From CAWJFJ01 sp963800065 (lineage in GTDB: Bacteria > Actinomycetota > Acidimicrobiia > Acidimicrobiales > UBA8190), in NCBI GenBank assembly GCA_963800065.1, contig CAWCZO010000009.1, forward strand, positions 391,920 through 455,919: a DNA stretch of 64,000 bases. The letters run 5' to 3'. This document shows positions 24,859 to 34,226 of the stretch, in pieces. The number at the start of each line of letters is the position of its first letter. Within the stretch, counting starts at the first letter, position 1. The notes under the pieces were generated by a model that was given only the letters and a program-made list of their open reading frames with translations, made no database searches and was not told the origin of the DNA. Both the position numbers and the translations under genes were made by a program.

Positions 24859-25050
24859 TCAGCGCTGGGGTGCCGGGACGGGAACCTGGGTGCACCGGGG
24901 ACAGGAATGGCGCGCCACCAGGCGGTGGGCGAAGAAGCCGCCGCGATGAGGGTGGTCTTCGCCGGGACACTGACGCCCGGCCTTCTCTTCCGTGCAGTAC
25001 GCGACGGTGCCGTCACGGTGCACAACCAACTGGCCGAGACAGCTCCTCAT
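24859..25050 (-). CDS. Cys-rich small protein (paralogue B)
   Basis: 63 residues from ATG 25048-25050: MRSCLGQLVVHRDGTVAYCT, then GRQCPGEDH and a C-terminal HSCPRCTQVPVP. Cys spacing and the VHRDGTVAYC block match paralogue A. It begins 180 bases after the dnaE2 stop on the same strand, so it may belong to the SOS-regulated transcript. A zinc-binding fold is likely; function unknown. Confidence 0.6.
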   Translation of the reverse strand: MRSCLGQLVVHRDGTVAYCTEEKAGRQCPGEDHPHRGGFFAHRLVARHSCPRCTQVPVPAPQR

Positions 25051-25184
25051 CCTTCGCCACCTCACGGTCGTCGCCGGTCCGGGCCGGCGCAGGGACCTGC
25101 GTCCCCCGTTCCGTCGGGGAGGTCTCTGGCCCTGCATCGGCGCGAGGCGGCGTCTTCTTGAGGAGTTTTCGCAACACCTCCCCA

Positions 25185-25215
25185 ATTTCCCGGTGGCCGA
25201 TTTCCCGGTGGCCCG
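25185..25215. repeat. Direct repeat ATTTCCCGGTGGCC(C)G
   Basis: Two adjacent copies, 15 and 16 bases long, in the gap between dnaE2 and the Cys-rich paralogue B. A third degenerate piece (GATTTTCCGG) follows. No hairpin was obvious. Confidence 0.6.
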
Positions 25216-26120
25216 ATTTTCCGGACGATTCAGCGGAAGTCCCGTGACGGCGGCAGGGGAGCCGACCCGAGATCGAGCCGGGAGATCTTCTCCGCCACCA
25301 CGCTGACGACGCCGTCCACCCGCTCGAGACGGCCCCGCACCAGCAGGGCGGGGGAGCGCCGGGCGCAGTCGCGCCAGCGCACCCAGGCACCCGGTGAGCA
25401 GATCACGTTCACCATCCCGGTCTCGTCCTCCAGGTTGAGGAACACGGTCCCCTTGGCGCTTTCGGGGTGCTGACGGTGGGTGACCACCCCGCCCACGGTC
25501 ACCCGCCCGTCCGTCTCGGCACCGGGCAGCCGTCCGGCGGGGATGACGCCCAGGGCGTCCAGGCGCGGCCGGGCCAGCTCGACGGCGCCGGCGCCCACGG
25601 TGAGACCGGTGGCCCACATGTCGGCCGCCACCTCTTCGAGCGGTGCCAGGTCGGGCAGCACGGGGGCATCCTCCCCGGTCAGGAGGCCCGGCAAACGGTC
25701 GGGTGTGGCCTGGGCGACCACCCCGGCGGCCCACAGCGCCTGGCGCCGGGTCCCCGCCGGTCCAGCCGCCGGGTGCCGCCGCTCCGTCACGGGGGGGCAG
25801 GCCTTCGAGGGCACCGGCGGTGGCCAGCGCCTCCAGCTGAGCCCGCCCCACTCCTCCCCGGCGCACCAGATCCTCTATCGAGGCGTACGGGCGACGTTCG
25901 GCGATGCGCTCGGCCATCTCGTCGCCCACGGCGCGGACCGTCCCGATCCCCAGACGGACCTCCGGCTGTCGCGCCGGTGACCCCACGGGACCACCGGCGG
26001 GGCCCGCCACCTCCCAGTCGAGAGTGGCCTCGGCGCCCGACCGGTCGACATGGGGACGGTGGACGACGATCCCGTGCCGGCGGGCGTCGGCCACCAGGGA
26101 CTGGGGGGACCAGAACCCCA

Positions 26121-26740
26121 TGGGCTGGGCGTTGAGCAGGGCGGCGCAGAAGGCGGCGGGATAGTGGAGCTTCAACCAGGCACTCGAGTAGACGAGGTAG
26201 GCGAAGGACACGGCGTGGCTCTCGGGGAACCCGAAGCTGGCGAAGGCGGCCAGCTTGCCCACGATCTCGTCGGCCACCTCGCCGGTGATGCCGCGGGCGG
26301 CCATCCCGGCGTAGAGGCGGTCGCGCAGGCGTGTCATCCGGGCCCCGGAGCGCTTGGCCCCCATGGCCTGGCGCAGCTCGTCGGCCTCGGCCGCGCTGAA
26401 CCCGGCGGCGTCGATGGCGATCTGCATGAGCTGCTCCTGGAACAGCGGCACCCCCAGCGTCTTGGCCAGGGCCCTCTCGAGCAGGGGATGCGGGGGGATG
26501 GGTTCCTCGAGGCCCTGCCGACGCCGGATGTAGGGGTGGACGGATCCCCCCTGGATGGGACCGGGTCGGATGATGGCCACCTCTATCACCAGGTCGGAGA
26601 AGCACCGGGGCCGGATCCGGGGCAGCGTGGCCATCTGGGCCCGGCTCTCCACCTGGAACACCCCCACGGTGTCGGCCCGGCACAGCATGTCGTAGACGGC
26701 GTCCTCCTGGGGCACCATGGCCAGGTCGACGTCCACCCCG
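26121..26740. repeat. Tandem duplication within dnaE2, copy A
   Basis: 620 bases repeated directly at 26741-27358. By hand alignment the copies differ by about 22 substitutions and 2 one-base gaps. Most differences fall at third codon positions of dnaE2. The junction is at the shared TGGGC. Confidence 0.9.
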
Positions 26741-27358
26741 TGGGCTCGGCGTTGAGCAGGCGGCGCAGAAGGCGGCGGGATAGTGGAGCTTCAACCAGGC
26801 GCTCGAGTAGACGAGGTAGGCGAAGGACACGCGTGGCTCTCGGGGAACCCGAAGCTGGCGAAGGCGGCCAGCTTCCCCACGATCTCGTCGGCCACCTCTC
26901 CGGTGATGGCACGCGCCGCCATCCCGGCGAAGAGGCGGTCCCGCAGGCGTGTCATCCGGGCCCCGGAGCGCTTGGCCCCCATGGCCTGGCGCAGCTCGTC
27001 GGCCTCGGCCGCGCTGAAACCGGCGGCGTCGATGGCGATCTGCATGAGCTGTTCCTGGAACAGCGGCACCCCCAGCGTCTTGGCCAGGGCCTTCTCGAGC
27101 AGGGGGTGCGGGGGGACGGCCTCCTCGAGGCCCTGCCGACGGCGGATGTAGGGGTGGACGGATCCCCCCTGGATGGGTCCGGGCCGGATGATGGCCACCT
27201 CTATCACCAGGTCGGAGAAGCACCGGGGCCGGATCCGGGGCAACGTGGCCATCTGGGCCCGGCTCTCCACCTGGAACACCCCCACGGTGTCGGCCCGGCA
27301 CAGCATGTCGTAGACGGCGTCCTCCTGGGGCACCATCGCCAGGTCGACGTCCACCCCG
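26741..27358. repeat. Tandem duplication within dnaE2, copy B
   Basis: 618 bases, copy A minus two single G residues (near 26760 and 26831). In gene orientation this copy comes first. Copy A continues into the intact downstream dnaE2 sequence and copy B joins the intact upstream sequence. Confidence 0.9.
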
Positions 27359-29114
27359 TGGGCCTGTCGGATCAGGTCCACCGCCCGGTGCAGGGCGTCG
27401 AGCATCCCCAGTCCGAGCAGGTCGAACTTCACGAGCCCCACCGTGGCGCAGTCGTCCTTGTCCCACTGCAGAGCGGTCCGCCCCGGGTGCCGGGCCCACT
27501 CCACCGGGCAGACCTCCACCACCGGCCGGTCGCAGATGACCATCCCCCCCGAGTGGAGCCCCAGATGCCGGGGGAAGTCGAGGACCTGCCCGGCCAGGGT
27601 GGCCACCGCCGCCGGGAGCGGTCCCCCCCGGTCGAGGGGCTCGCCGTTGTCGACCCCCTTGGCCCAGCCGTCGACCTCTTCGGGGGAGTGCCCGAGGGCT
27701 TTCCCGATGTCGCGGATGGCCGAGCGGGTGCGGTAGGTGATGACGTTGGCCACCTGGGCGGCGTGATGCCGGCCGTAGTGCTCGAAGACGTAGGCGATGA
27801 CCTCCTCGCGCCGGGACGACTCGATGTCGAGGTCGATGTCGGGGGGGCCGTCGCGCTCGGGGGAGAGGAACCGTTCGAACAGCAGCCCGAGACCCACGGC
27901 GTCGGCCCGGGTGATGGACAGGGCGAAGCAGACGGCCGAGTTGGCCGCCGAGCCCCGACCCTGGCAGTAGATGTCGTGACGCCGGCAGAACTCCACGATG
28001 TCCCAGACGATGAGGAAATAGCCGGCGAACCCGAGGGCGCCGATCACCTCGAGCTCGTGGTCGATCTGGGCCCACGCTCCCGGTATCCGCTCGTCCCGGC
28101 GCGGCCCGTAGCGGGCGGTGGCACCGCGACGGGTCAGTTCGACCAGCCAGGTCTGCTCGTCGTGCCCGGGGGGGACGGGGAAGTGGGGGAGCCGCGGTGC
28201 CACCAGCCGGAGGTCGAAGGCGCACTCCCGCCCCAGCTCGCCGGCCCGGGTCACGGCACCGGGCCAGCGGGCGAAGCGGCGTTCCTGCTCGCCGGGGCTC
28301 CGCAGGTGGGCGGCGGCCGCCGCCGGCAGCCACCCCTCGAGCTCGGCCAGGGGCCGCCGGGCCCGCACGGCGGCCAGGGCGGTGGCGAGAGGCCTCCGGG
28401 AGGCGGTGGCGTAGTGGACGTTGTTGGTGGCCACGAGGTCCACCCCCCTGTCGACGGCCAGGTGGGCGAGGGCGTCGTTGCGGGCGGTGTCGAGAGGATC
28501 ACCGTGGGCCCACAGCTCCACCGCCACGTTCTCCCGGCCGAAGGCATCCGTCAGGCGGTCGAGCTCCCGCCCGGCGGCGGCGGGGCCGGCGGTGGTGAGG
28601 GCGGCGGGGACCGCCCCCTTCCGGCAGCCGGTGAGGACCAGCCAGTGGCCCCCGTGCCGGTTCCCCAGATCGTCGAGCGTGCACGTCGGGGTGCCCTTGG
28701 CGCCCCCGGCCAGATGGGCCTCGGCGATGGCCCGACTGAGTCGGGCATAGCCGTCGGGGTCGCGGGCCAGGACCACCAGGTGGGTCCCGACCGGGTCGGG
28801 CGTCCCGGTCCGGGGACGGGAGGCGGCCCGGGAGAGCGGTGCGCCGGCGGGGGAGGGGCGGGCACCAGGGTGAGCTCGGCACCGAAGACGGAGGCGAGCC
28901 CCACCGCCCGGGCCGTCTCGGCGAAGCGGACCACCCCGTACAGGCCGTCGTGGTCGGTGAGGGCGAGGGCCCCGAGGCCGAGCCGGGCGGCCTCGGCCAC
29001 GAGCTCCTCGGGGTGCGAGGCACCGTCGAGGAAGCTGAAGTTGGAATGACAGTGCAATTCGGCATACCACCATTCACCGGACAGCGATTCACCGGCCGGA
29101 CGGCCCGGCGATGG

Positions 29115-30258
29115 TCAGTCGTAGGTCCCCTCCAGCCACCAGCCGCCCCGCTCGCGCGTGAGCAGATGTGCGGTCCCGGGGCCGGTGACGACCTGCATCC
29201 GGGCAAGACGTCGGGGGACCGCCCACCACCGTTCGTCCGACGGCCACGGCCCGGCCCATCCGGTCACCGCCGTCCACGGTCCCCCGTCCACCGACAACCG
29301 GGCCGGTGCGGCGGTGACCATCCCCCCGCCGCTGACACCGACGAGCTGGCCGCCGGTGTCGACCAGCTGGGCGGGCAGCGGCCGGGTGAGCACGATCACC
29401 GGCGCCGGTGGGGGGACCTGTCCCGGCCACGGGGGGTCCGGGACAGGTCCCGCACCCGCCCCGCCGGCGCCCGGTCTGCTCCGACCCGGTGTCGCGTCCG
29501 CCGGCCCAGGGGACGACCCGGGCCCGTTCGGCCGGCCCCCGTCCCCCCTGGAGCCGTCCCGTGACCACCGCCTCGGGCCCGAGCAGCTGCTGGACCCGGG
29601 CCAGCGCCCGTCCCGCCCGGGCCGCGGCCCCCGCCTCTCCCCCCCAGAAGGCGGGCTGCCGGGTCGAGATGCCCCCGCCCGCCCGTGCCGGCCCTCCCCG
29701 CCGGGGGGACTGACGGAAGCCGGGCAGTTCGCCGCTGATCCCCTGGGCCACCCGGTGGCAGGCGGCGCCGTCGGCACCGAACCGGGCGAGCACATCTCGA
29801 TCCGGGAGGGCGGCGAACCGGCCGAGCGTGTGGATCCCCAGGCGACCCAGGAGGTCGGCCAGTTCGGGCCGCTCCAGCGTGGCCACCGGCCAGGGGGTGA
29901 GAAACCCCGGGGTCCCCCCCGGGGGGACGACCACCGGGTCGGTCCCCGACCACCGGGCGGCCAGGACGGCGGCGAACAGCCCGTCGGCCACTCCCACCCC
30001 GGCCGTCACTCCCACCCCGGCCGTCACACCATCGACCGCCCCCACGGCGCCGGCGAGCAGCCGGGCGAACCTGTCGTCACCACCGAAGTAGCGCGACGGG
30101 CCGCGGGTACCCACGGCGCACACCCCGCTCCGTACCACCTCGACGACGGGTGAGAACATTCCCACCGCCCCCGTCACCCGGGCGAAGGCCCGTCCCCGGC
30201 CCCCGTCCTCCTGCTCCTCGAGGAGGTCGGGGCACCACACCACCAGCACCCGCTGCAC
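29115..30258 (-). pseudogene. imuB: ImuB, Y-family polymerase-like mutasome subunit (frameshifted)
   Basis: Catalytically dead Y-family homologue that links DnaE2 to the beta clamp. The N-terminus VQRVLVVWCPDLLEEQEDGG lacks the D/E catalytic residues of active Pol IV. LADLLGRLGIHTLGRFAALP is the HhH thumb region. The C-terminus has PLPAQLVDTGGQLVGVSGGG and VTGWAGPWPSDERWW, typical for ImuB. The frame shifts once near 29515 after ERARVVPW, in a GC-rich run. GTG 30258 has GGGGAG upstream. It lies 13 bases after imuA, and its TGA is 57 bases before the dnaE2 TTG. Confidence 0.85.
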
Positions 30259-30271
30259 CGTCTCCCCCTTC

Positions 30272-30965
30272 TCACCCCGCCGCCACGACACCGGACGCCG
30301 CCGGCAGCCACAGCCCGGTCCGCACACCCCTCACCGCCGACCGGCGGCCGGAGGCCACCACCTCGACGTGGCGCCCCCGGAGGTGGCCATGGCCCCTGTC
30401 CACCCCGGCCCACGTCCCGTCCTCCACCGTCAGGTGGACGTCGGGCCCTTCGGGCCACGTCCCCGGCCCGGTCCGGACCACCAGCACCGCCCGCTTCTGC
30501 CGGGCCCGGGCCACCAGCCGCCGCGCCACCCCCGACCGGACCCGACCCGGGGGGCTCACGAGCACGACGTCCATGTCGTCGACCAGGATGGCGGTGACCT
30601 CCGGCCACGCCGACCCGGGGCCCGGGACGAGGGCCAGGCGGTCGAGATCCACCCCCATCTCGGCGATGGCCAGGATCCCGGGGTCGCCCGTTCCCACCGC
30701 CGCGCACCACGAGCCGGCGGCCGAGGCGGCGGCGAGCAGGGCGAAAGCCAGCATGCCGGCACCGCCCCCGGCACCCCCCGTCCCCCCCCCGGCCGTCCGT
30801 CCCCCCCGGCGTGCCATCACCGGTGCCGACGGTGATGACGGCCCCCCGCTGCAGTCCACCCCGGGGCAGCAGGGGTCTGAGGGGAGGGAGCAGGGGGAGG
30901 AGCTGGTCCCGGCTGGAGGACACGGGCCGGGCCCGGGAGGCGAGGGAGATGTCGACGAGGGCCAT
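30272..30965 (-). pseudogene. imuA: ImuA-like RecA-fold protein of the mutasome (frameshifted)
   Basis: First gene of the mutasome operon. The N-terminus is MALVDISLASRARP, then LLPPLRPLLPRGGLQRGAVIT. After a frame change near 30790, in runs of G and C, it continues MLAFALLAAASAAGSWCAAV, LDRLALVPGPG and HGHLRGRHVEVVASGR, as in actinobacterial ImuA' proteins that bind ImuB. A complete Walker A is not visible, partly because the P-loop lies at the frameshift. ATG 30965 has TAGTCT 8 bases upstream and an SOS box just before that. Confidence 0.75.
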
Positions 30966-30979
30966 CGACTGCGAGACTA

Positions 30980-30995
30980 GCGAACGTATGTTCGA
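30980..30995 (-). promoter_or_regulatory. LexA/SOS box upstream of imuA
   Basis: GCGAAC-GTAT-GTTCGA on the plus strand; consensus for actinobacterial LexA boxes is TCGAAC-N4-GTTCGA, so only one outer base differs. On the minus strand it lies directly upstream of the -10-like TAGTCT (30974-30979), so LexA would block imuA-imuB-dnaE2 transcription. Confidence 0.85.
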
Positions 30996-31044
30996 TCCGC
31001 TAGGGGACCCCCGGGACGTGTCCGTCGACCCCTACATCCCCAGC

Positions 31045-32673
31045 TCACGCCCTCCCGGACCGCCGGGCGGCCGAGCCGTCGGCCACGCCGCGTCGGCCCC
31101 GTCCGAGGTGTCGTTCCGGCCCCGTGGGGCCGGCCAGCTGGAGCCCCGTCCCGAGCGCCGCGGTCCGCCATGGCTCATGGGCGAACCACGGGGTCAGCTC
31201 GATCCACCCCATGGCGTTCTTCTCGTCCACCACGAGGGCCATTCCCGGCCGGCCCCGGGCCACCACATCGACGGGGAGCCGTTTCCGCAGGACCGTCGAC
31301 GTGGTGACGGAGGGGACCGGATCCTGCCCCCGCCCACCGGCACCCCGCAGGACCCGGTCCACCACCACCCGGGCCATCCCGCCCCCGCCCCGGAGCACCG
31401 GCGTGGAGAGCGACCGGGTCGACACCTCTTCTTCTCCGGCCAGTGTGGAGAGGGCCTCGAGGGTGCGCACGTCCCCGATTCCGGGCAGCACCACCGTGGT
31501 CCCGAAGAGGGAGAGGAAGCCCTCGGCCGCCGTTCCCCACCGCCCCCGCGCCTGGGACAGGTCCTGCAGGCACGCCAGCGTGACGACCCCCTGGCTGCCT
31601 CCCTCGCTCACCATGGCCGGCAGGTCCGGCACCGGGGCGATGTTCGCCACCTCGTCGAGGGCGAGCACGACGGGCGCCGGTCCGGCCGTGCCGGTGGTCC
31701 GGCGCCGCCGGGCACCCTCGGCGGCGCGGGCGTAGGCGGCCGCCCGGATGTCGGTGAGCAAGCCGACGACGAGCGGTGCGGCCAGTGCCTGATGGCGTCC
31801 GGTGGCGCATATGTAGAGAGTGGCCGACGACTCGCAGAAGGTCCGGGGATCGAAGTCCGCGGCGACGGTGGTGGCGAGGGCCGCCTCACTGCGGTAGGCG
31901 GCGAGGACGCCCGAGGCGGTCGACCAGATCCCGCTCTGCTCGCGTCCGTCGGTGGCGGCGATCCCGGCGAGGAGGTCGGCGGCGATCCCGGCTCCCTCCC
32001 GATCGAGGACACGCAGGGCGGGGGCGGCCTGCCGGCGGTCGATCCACGACAGCACCGTCGCCAGCTCGACCTCCTCGAGCGCCGCCGCGTGCAGCACCGG
32101 CGCCAGCAGGGCCTGGGCCCGTTCGGTCCAGTGGTCGACGCCGATCTCGCCGTCGCCGCGGCCGCCCGACGGCCGTGTCGAGCCGACGAGACCACGGGCC
32201 ACCAGCAAGGCATCGTCCCAGCGTGCACACCCCGTGACCGGAGACCACCGCACGCGTTCGACGCCAACGGGTACGTCCACCGTCCCGCTCGGGTCGTAGA
32301 GGAGACACGGGCCGTCCCGCCCGCGCGCGCGAGCGGTGGCCCGCAGAACGTCGGGTTTGGTGGAGGTGGACACCACCGCCGCCGGGGCGCTCAACACCGT
32401 CGGCACCACGAGCCCCGACGTCTTCCCCGATCGCGGTGGCCCGAGGACGAGAGCGGCCTGTTCGGCCGGCGCCCACACCGGCCCCTGCGACCCCGCACCG
32501 ATGTACAGACAACCACCGGTCCGCCCCGCCGCCTGGCGGATGGCACTGAGTGCCCCGGTCATCTGTGCTCCGGTCATCTCGGCCGTCATATCGGGGCCGA
32601 CCCTGTCTCGTGGCCCGCTGCGCCGTGTCGGCCCCGTCCTGCGGCGCGTCGACGGCCGGACGGTCTCCGGCAC
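31045..32673 (-). CDS. TraG/VirD4-like conjugative coupling ATPase, soluble type
   Basis: A 542-residue P-loop ATPase of the type IV coupling-protein superfamily. Walker A is LVLGPPRSGKTSGLVVP near residue 80, Walker B is VVLALDEVANIAPVPDLP near 305, and TLACLQDLSQARGRWG fits the sensor region. The TraG C-terminal part contains ILP-type VVLPGIGDVRTLEALSTLAG. No N-terminal transmembrane anchor is seen, unlike VirD4. The GTG start at 32673 could be replaced by ATG 32589. No relaxase, mating-pair or plasmid genes are nearby, so it is an orphan. It lies just upstream of the SOS-controlled mutasome, but its own frame is intact. Confidence 0.8.
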   Translation of the reverse strand: MPETVRPSTRRRTGPTRRSGPRDRVGPDMTAEMTGAQMTGALSAIRQAAGRTGGCLYIGAGSQGPVWAPAEQAALVLGPPRSGKTSGLVVPTVLSAPAAVVSTSTKPDVLRATARARGRDGPCLLYDPSGTVDVPVGVERVRWSPVTGCARWDDALLVARGLVGSTRPSGGRGDGEIGVDHWTERAQALLAPVLHAAALEEVELATVLSWIDRRQAAPALRVLDREGAGIAADLLAGIAATDGREQSGIWSTASGVLAAYRSEAALATTVAADFDPRTFCESSATLYICATGRHQALAAPLVVGLLTDIRAAAYARAAEGARRRRTTGTAGPAPVVLALDEVANIAPVPDLPAMVSEGGSQGVVTLACLQDLSQARGRWGTAAEGFLSLFGTTVVLPGIGDVRTLEALSTLAGEEEVSTRSLSTPVLRGGGGMARVVVDRVLRGAGGRGQDPVPSVTTSTVLRKRLPVDVVARGRPGMALVVDEKNAMGWIELTPWFAHEPWRTAALGTGLQLAGPTGPERHLGRGRRGVADGSAARRSGRA

Positions 32674-32691
32674 GGTGCGGGCACGGCGTTC

Positions 32692-33762
32692 TCAGTAGCC
32701 GGCGTCGAGGTCGACGAGGTCGCCGGGTACGTCCCCGTTCAGCCATCTCCGCAGTTGTGCGGCGAAGCGCCACTTGAAGTCGTCGAGGGTGTGTGATGAC
32801 GACCACGTGACGTGAGGAAGGGCGAGAACGTCGGGACGTCCCCACAGAGGGTGTCCCGGTGGGACCGGCTCCTGGCGGAACGCGTCGAGGACGGCGCCGC
32901 CGAGACGACCGCTCTCGAGCGCGGCCACGAGCGCATCGTCGTCGACGAGAGCACCCCGTGCCACGTTGACCAGGAACGAACCTCGCTTCATGGCGCCAAA
33001 GACGGTGGCGTCGAGCATGTCGGTGGTCTCGGCCGTCAGCGGGAGCGCGCAGACGACATAATCGGCATCGCCCAGTTCCTGGCGCCACGCGTCGCCCACC
33101 ACCATCCGGGTCACACCGCGCGGGGCGTTCGCTCGTGGTCGTCGTGTGCAGGCCCTGACCTCGACGCCGAACGGCTCGAGCATGGCCGCCACCAGGGTCC
33201 CGACCGCCCCCAGCCCCAGGAGGAGAACCACGGCCCCTTCGAGCTCGGCCAGCGGTTTCCCCACCTCCCACAGGCCGGCGTCGGATTGGCGCACGAAACG
33301 GGGTAGGGCCTTGGCGGCCGACAGGATGGCGAGGACGACCCATTCGGCCATGGGCCGGGCGGCGATTCCGGCGCCGTTGGACAGGATGACCCCCCGGTCT
33401 GCCAGCTTCTCGAGGGGCAGGTCCTCCACCCCCACGTAGTCGGAATGGACCCAGCGAAGGTCGGGGAGCTCGTCGATGGCGTTCCCCAGACGGGCGGGTG
33501 TGAGGTGGTACCGCCAGAGCACCTGCACCCCGTCCGCGTCGTCGGGGCCGACGGGGTCGTCACCCACCACGACATGTCGGACGTCGCCCCCGAGAGCTCC
33601 GGACCTGACGATCTCGGCCAACCCACGTGCCGCCCACGGGGGCGCGGCGACCACGGCCGACCGGCTGTCCCCACTCTCCGGCTCGCTGTGTCTTCCACTC
33701 GCAGCGTCACTCACTGTGTTGTTCGCTGCGGGCGGGGGACCGGTGCCCGAGGGACGTCTCAT
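32692..33762 (-). CDS. D-isomer-specific 2-hydroxyacid dehydrogenase
   Basis: 356 residues with the two-domain NAD(P)-binding layout. The Rossmann loop is LLLGLGAVGTLVAAM near residue 185. The catalytic residues are Arg in LVNVARGALVDD, Glu in LDAFRQEPVPPGHPLW and His in ALPHVTWSS. The substrate-binding N-terminal part is short and preceded by about 40 residues of low-complexity sequence, so a later start is possible. It overlaps the stop of the small gene upstream by four bases. The substrate (glyoxylate, phosphoglycerate or other) is not clear. Confidence 0.87.
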   Translation of the reverse strand: MRRPSGTGPPPAANNTVSDAASGRHSEPESGDSRSAVVAAPPWAARGLAEIVRSGALGGDVRHVVVGDDPVGPDDADGVQVLWRYHLTPARLGNAIDELPDLRWVHSDYVGVEDLPLEKLADRGVILSNGAGIAARPMAEWVVLAILSAAKALPRFVRQSDAGLWEVGKPLAELEGAVVLLLGLGAVGTLVAAMLEPFGVEVRACTRRPRANAPRGVTRMVVGDAWRQELGDADYVVCALPLTAETTDMLDATVFGAMKRGSFLVNVARGALVDDDALVAALESGRLGGAVLDAFRQEPVPPGHPLWGRPDVLALPHVTWSSSHTLDDFKWRFAAQLRRWLNGDVPGDLVDLDAGY

Positions 33763-34010
33763 CGCGTCTCCGGACGAAAAGTCGGCCGTCCCGCGTGGAC
33801 ACGAAGCGTACCCGGAACACCGAGCAGAGCGTAGGGATCCTCTGTCTGCGCCGCTCCGCTTCGGAGCTCGACGTGGCGTCCCCGCAGCCGAATCACGTCT
33901 CCGACGCGGGGACCGAGAGAAATTGTCACCTCGAGGTGCAGGTCACCGTCGTCGCCTCTGTCAGCGTCGACGACGATGACGTCGTAGATTCCGTCGGGCA
34001 GCATCGGCAT
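33759..34010 (-). CDS. Small acidic beta-rich protein
   Basis: 83 residues starting MPMLPDGIYDVIVVDADRGD. A beta-barrel-like pattern follows (LHLEVTISLGPRVGDVIRL), then a GVPGTLRVHAGRP tail. I do not recognise a named family. ATG 34010 has AAGGA 7 bases before it; the longer frame from 34160 is rejected because it lacks a ribosome site and overlaps the hup promoter. It is the first gene of a pair with the hydroxyacid dehydrogenase. Confidence 0.65.
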   Translation of the reverse strand: MPMLPDGIYDVIVVDADRGDDGDLHLEVTISLGPRVGDVIRLRGRHVELRSGAAQTEDPYALLGVPGTLRVHAGRPTFRPETR

Positions 34011-34163
34011 GAGAAAAATCCTTGCAAACGAAGGGTTTCCTGTCCATACGCGACTGTGGGTCCGATCGCCCGCACGTTCGCGTCGAGCCCATCGCAACAC
34101 ATTTGCCATCGCGAAACCTCGCGCGAAACCTCGCGCGCCAACGTCCACCAGCAGCGACAATGC

Positions 34164-34192
34164 TTGACCTTGGCGCGAAAACCTTCTTTGAT
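34164..34192 (+). promoter_or_regulatory. Probable hup promoter
   Basis: TTGACC (34164-34169), a 17-base spacer and TTTGAT (34187-34192), 34 bases before the HU start. Upstream are direct repeats of GCGAAACCTCGC near 34116-34137 that could bind a regulator. Confidence 0.5.
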
Positions 34193-34226
34193 TGATGGCA
34201 TTCCGCTACACGGAGGAGGACGGCGG

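Larger units (their letters stand above)
25230..29057 (-). pseudogene. dnaE2: Error-prone DNA polymerase III alpha, DnaE2 (ImuC), frameshifted and internally duplicated
   Basis: Catalytic polymerase of the ImuA-ImuB-DnaE2 mutasome, which bypasses DNA damage. The PHP domain starts HCHSNFSFLDGASHPEEL. The palm has YCQGRGSAANSAVCFALSI and PPDIDLDIESSRREEVI with the catalytic acidic residues. The C-terminal OB domain has GGVVTHRQHPESAKGTVFLN. The frame changes near 28855 and near 25795 (a run of seven G), and twice inside a 620-bp tandem duplication at 26121-27358 that repeats the part after the catalytic palm. The in-frame start is unclear: the PHP frame follows directly from the imuB stop, and TTG 29057 or CTG 29081 are the only candidates. 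Indels look like sequence error; the duplication looks like an assembly join. Confidence 0.88.

Noticed and set aside
26121..27358. Insertion sequence or transposon as cause of the duplicated block
   Set aside because: Both copies are dnaE2 coding sequence; there are no terminal inverted repeats and no transposase.
26050..29049. Plus-strand open frame of 999 codons opposite dnaE2
   Set aside because: Antisense shadow caused by high GC; no domain, and the opposite strand encodes clear DnaE2 motifs.
28551..29073. ATG 29073 as the dnaE2 start
   Set aside because: It is in the wrong frame for the PHP motif YAELHCHSNFSFLDG; the correct frame has only TTG or CTG after the imuB stop.
31045..32673. 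Integrative conjugative element marked by the TraG-like gene
   Set aside because: No relaxase, VirB-like genes, integrase or attachment site within the window.
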